Part shown: positions 13,902 to 15,580 of the stretch, one piece after another
How positions within the stretch are numbered: the stretch's first letter is position 1
Layout: each line of letters begins with the position of its first letter
Assembly (NCBI GenBank): GCA_028280205.1
Contig: JANQME010000442.1
Location: forward strand, 1-15,580
Length of the DNA stretch: 15,580 nucleotides
Source: Longimicrobiales bacterium
Lineage (GTDB): Bacteria; Gemmatimonadota; Gemmatimonadetes; Longimicrobiales; Gaopeijiaceae
Direction of reading: 5' to 3'
Translations under genes and position numbers: made by a program
Notes under the pieces: model-generated
The model's input: only the letters and a program-made list of their open reading frames with translations
Database searches by the model: none
What the model was told of the DNA's origin: nothing

Positions 13902-15113
13902 TCAGGCGCGCTCGTACAGAGAGGTGATACCCTGGCCCACACCGACGCACATCGATGCGAGGCCGCGAGCGGACTCCTGTCTCTTCATCTCGTGGACGAG
14001 GGTGACGACGATCCGCGCACCGCTGCACCCGACCGGGTGGCCGAGCGCGATCGCACCCCCGTTCGGGTTCACCCGCTCGGGGTCCAGGCCGAGCTCCTCC
14101 ATGCAGGGAATCGCCTGGGCGGCGAACGCCTCGTTCAGCTCCGCGACGTCGACGTCGTCCGCGCTCCAGCCGAAGCGGTCGAAGGCCCGGCGCGTAGCCG
14201 GCACGGGCCCGATCCCCATGCGCTGCGGCTCCACGCCCGCGACCGCGCCGCCCACGACGCGCGCCAGCGGCTCGAGACCGTGCGCGCGCAGCGCTCCGGA
14301 GGAGACGACCAGGAGCGCAGCGGCGCCGTCGTTGATGCCCGACGAGTTCCCGGCGGTCACCGTCCCGTCCTTGCGGAAGACCGGACGCAGACGAGCCAGC
14401 GATTCGGCCGTGGTGTCGGGGCGCGGGTGCTCGTCGCGATCCACGCGAACCGGGTCGCCCCTCCGCTGCGGCACGTCGACCGGCACGATCTCGTCGTCGA
14501 AGCGGCCGCCGGCGATCGCCCGCTCGGCGCGCTGCTGGCTCTCCGCCGCGAAGGCGTCCTGCGCGTTGCGTGTCACGCCGAACTCCTCTGCCACGATCTC
14601 GGCGGTCTCACCCAGCCCGATCGTCCACTCGGGGGTGAAGGCCGGATTCGGGAAGCGCCATCCGAGCACGGTATCCGCGGTCTGAGGGTGGCCGCGCGCG
14701 TACCCCACGGACGGCTTCAGCATCACGTAGGGCGCCCGGCTCATGCTCTCGACGCCGCCGGCGAGGAAGACGTCGCCCTCCCCGGCCGCGATCGCCTGGG
14801 CGGCGGAGAGGACGGCCTGCATCCCCGACCCGCAGAGCCGATTCACGGTCTGGCCCGGCACGCCGACCGGAAGTCCCGCGCGGAGGAGCGCCATGCGGGC
14901 CACGTTCCGGTTGTCCTCGCCGGCCTGGTTGATGCATCCGAAGAGGACGTCGTCGATCGCGTCGGGGTCGATGCGGGTCCGCTCCACGAGCGCCTCGATC
15001 ACACGCGCGGCCAAGTCGTCGGGCCGGACCGCGGCGAGCGCGCCGCCGTGCCGCCCGATGGGGGTGCGTACGGCGTCGACGATCCACGCCTCGCCGCGCG
15101 ACGAGTCGGTCAC
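13902..15113 (-). CDS. acyl-CoA thiolase, 3-oxoadipyl-CoA thiolase-like
   Basis: This 403-residue thiolase cleaves 3-oxoacyl-CoA with CoA to give acetyl-CoA and a shortened acyl-CoA. The nucleophile is Cys94 in VNRLCGSG. GNSSGINDGAAAL (255-267), LNEAFAAQ (326-333), His359 in GGAIALGHPVGCSG and the second active-site Cys389 in CVGVGQG are intact. The segment INQAGEDNRNVARMALLRAGLP (61-82) is, from memory, typical of 3-oxoadipyl-CoA thiolases (PcaF/PaaJ), which suggests phenylacetate or beta-ketoadipate use; a general acetyl-CoA acetyltransferase is the alternative. I choose the GTG at 15113, 14 bases after the aldehyde dehydrogenase stop and with GAGG upstream. The frame to 15272 runs inside that neighbour. 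Confidence 0.93.
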   Translation of the reverse strand: MTDSSRGEAWIVDAVRTPIGRHGGALAAVRPDDLAARVIEALVERTRIDPDAIDDVLFGCINQAGEDNRNVARMALLRAGLPVGVPGQTVNRLCGSGMQAVLSAAQAIAAGEGDVFLAGGVESMSRAPYVMLKPSVGYARGHPQTADTVLGWRFPNPAFTPEWTIGLGETAEIVAEEFGVTRNAQDAFAAESQQRAERAIAGGRFDDEIVPVDVPQRRGDPVRVDRDEHPRPDTTAESLARLRPVFRKDGTVTAGNSSGINDGAAALLVVSSGALRAHGLEPLARVVGGAVAGVEPQRMGIGPVPATRRAFDRFGWSADDVDVAELNEAFAAQAIPCMEELGLDPERVNPNGGAIALGHPVGCSGARIVVTLVHEMKRQESARGLASMCVGVGQGITSLYERA

Positions 15114-15127
15114 GCCCTCGCCCCGGC

Positions 15128-15580
15128 TCAGCGGTCGAGCGCCACCCAGACGCTCTTCACCTGCGTGTACTTCTCCAGCGCCGACTCGTACCCCAGGTCC
15201 CGACCGAAGCCGCTCTGCTTGTAGCCGCCGAAGGGCGACGCGGAGTCGTACTGGTTGTAGGTGTTGATCCACACCGTGCCGGCCTTCAGCTCGCGGGCGA
15301 TCCGGTGCGCCTTCCCGACGTCGCGCGTCCAGACCCCCGAGGCGAGGCCGTACATCGTGTCGTTCCCGACCGCGATGGCCTCCTCCATGTCGTCGACCGG
15401 GATGACCGCCGCGACCGGGCCGAAGATCTCCTCCTGCGCGATCCGCATCTCCGACGTCACGTCGGCGAAGACCGTGGCCGTCACGAAGTTGCCTTTGCCG
15501 TCGACGTCCGTGCGCTCCCCGCCGGCGACCAGGCGCGCACCCTCGTCCTTGCCGGATTCGACGTATCCGAGAACCCGATC
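15128..15580 (-). CDS. aldehyde dehydrogenase, C-terminal part (cut by window edge)
   Basis: The last 150 residues of an NAD(P)-dependent aldehyde dehydrogenase are visible; the frame is open to the right edge. Family hallmarks are RVLGYVESGKDEGARLVAGG at the edge, IAQEEIFGPV (47-56 of the visible part) holding the cofactor-contacting glutamate, GLASGVWTRD, and SPFGGYKQSGFGRDLG near the end. The catalytic cysteine lies outside the window. The C-terminal style resembles betaine/phenylacetaldehyde-type class I-II enzymes, but the substrate cannot be decided here. It is the first visible gene of the leftward operon and would supply the acid that is then activated and degraded by the thiolase, dehydrogenase and hydratase encoded next. 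Confidence 0.93.
   Translation of the reverse strand, partial: DRVLGYVESGKDEGARLVAGGERTDVDGKGNFVTATVFADVTSEMRIAQEEIFGPVAAVIPVDDMEEAIAVGNDTMYGLASGVWTRDVGKAHRIARELKAGTVWINTYNQYDSASPFGGYKQSGFGRDLGYESALEKYTQVKSVWVALDR

Noticed and set aside
13233..15224. Long + strand open frame of 663 codons opposite the thiolase and dehydrogenase
   Set aside because: It is antisense to two genes with intact catalytic motifs, and its composition is Ser/Arg/Thr- and then Arg/Asp/His-rich without family motifs.

Overview
The window is a gene-dense, high-GC bacterial chromosome segment. There is no tRNA, rRNA, CRISPR array, insertion sequence or prophage signal in it. Codons are strongly G/C-ending throughout, and many genes are translationally coupled by ATGA, GTGA or TGATG overlaps. 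Gene style and content suggest a heterotrophic Gram-negative-type bacterium, perhaps Gemmatimonadota. The content includes split AtuA genes, an RNase G-bL21-bL27 unit, a MltD-like muramidase and stacked acyl-CoA catabolic genes. The phylum is inference only; no marker gene here fixes it.

Left half, + strand (1-9124). A 5'-truncated AtuA-family gene, its separately encoded C-terminal domain and an enoyl-CoA hydratase paralog are chained by 4-base overlaps. They form the end of an acyl-CoA catabolic operon that begins outside the window. A small two-helix membrane protein follows. Next comes a compact RecQ-type helicase whose stop codon overlaps the start of an acyl-CoA dehydrogenase. A 208-base structured spacer leads to RNase G, bL21 (rplU) and bL27 (rpmA). 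This translation/RNA-decay unit ends at a convincing intrinsic terminator. A structured leader then precedes a membrane-anchored MltD-like lytic transglycosylase.

Right half, - strand (9152-15580). At least eight genes read leftwards as one tight operon: aldehyde dehydrogenase (cut by the window edge), thiolase, 3-hydroxyacyl-CoA dehydrogenase, enoyl-CoA hydratase, a secreted class A beta-lactamase-like serine hydrolase, a DUF3311-like small membrane protein, a sodium:solute symporter and an AroQ chorismate mutase. The first four make a beta-oxidation-like module. The thiolase resembles 3-oxoadipyl-CoA thiolases, so the lower phenylacetate or a dicarboxyl-CoA pathway is possible. The last four form an unusual coupled cassette: periplasmic hydrolase, two-part symporter and shikimate-branch enzyme. 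The two transcription directions converge in a 27-base gap at 9125-9151, next to a very strong hairpin inside the 3' end of the chorismate mutase gene.

Most genes are recognisable housekeeping or catabolic families, and I see no obvious new defence or mobile system. The best leads are the structured leader of the transglycosylase gene (7988-8110), the structured spacer before RNase G (5479-5686), the hydrolase-symporter-mutase cassette, and the unusual gene pairings and active-site changes listed below.
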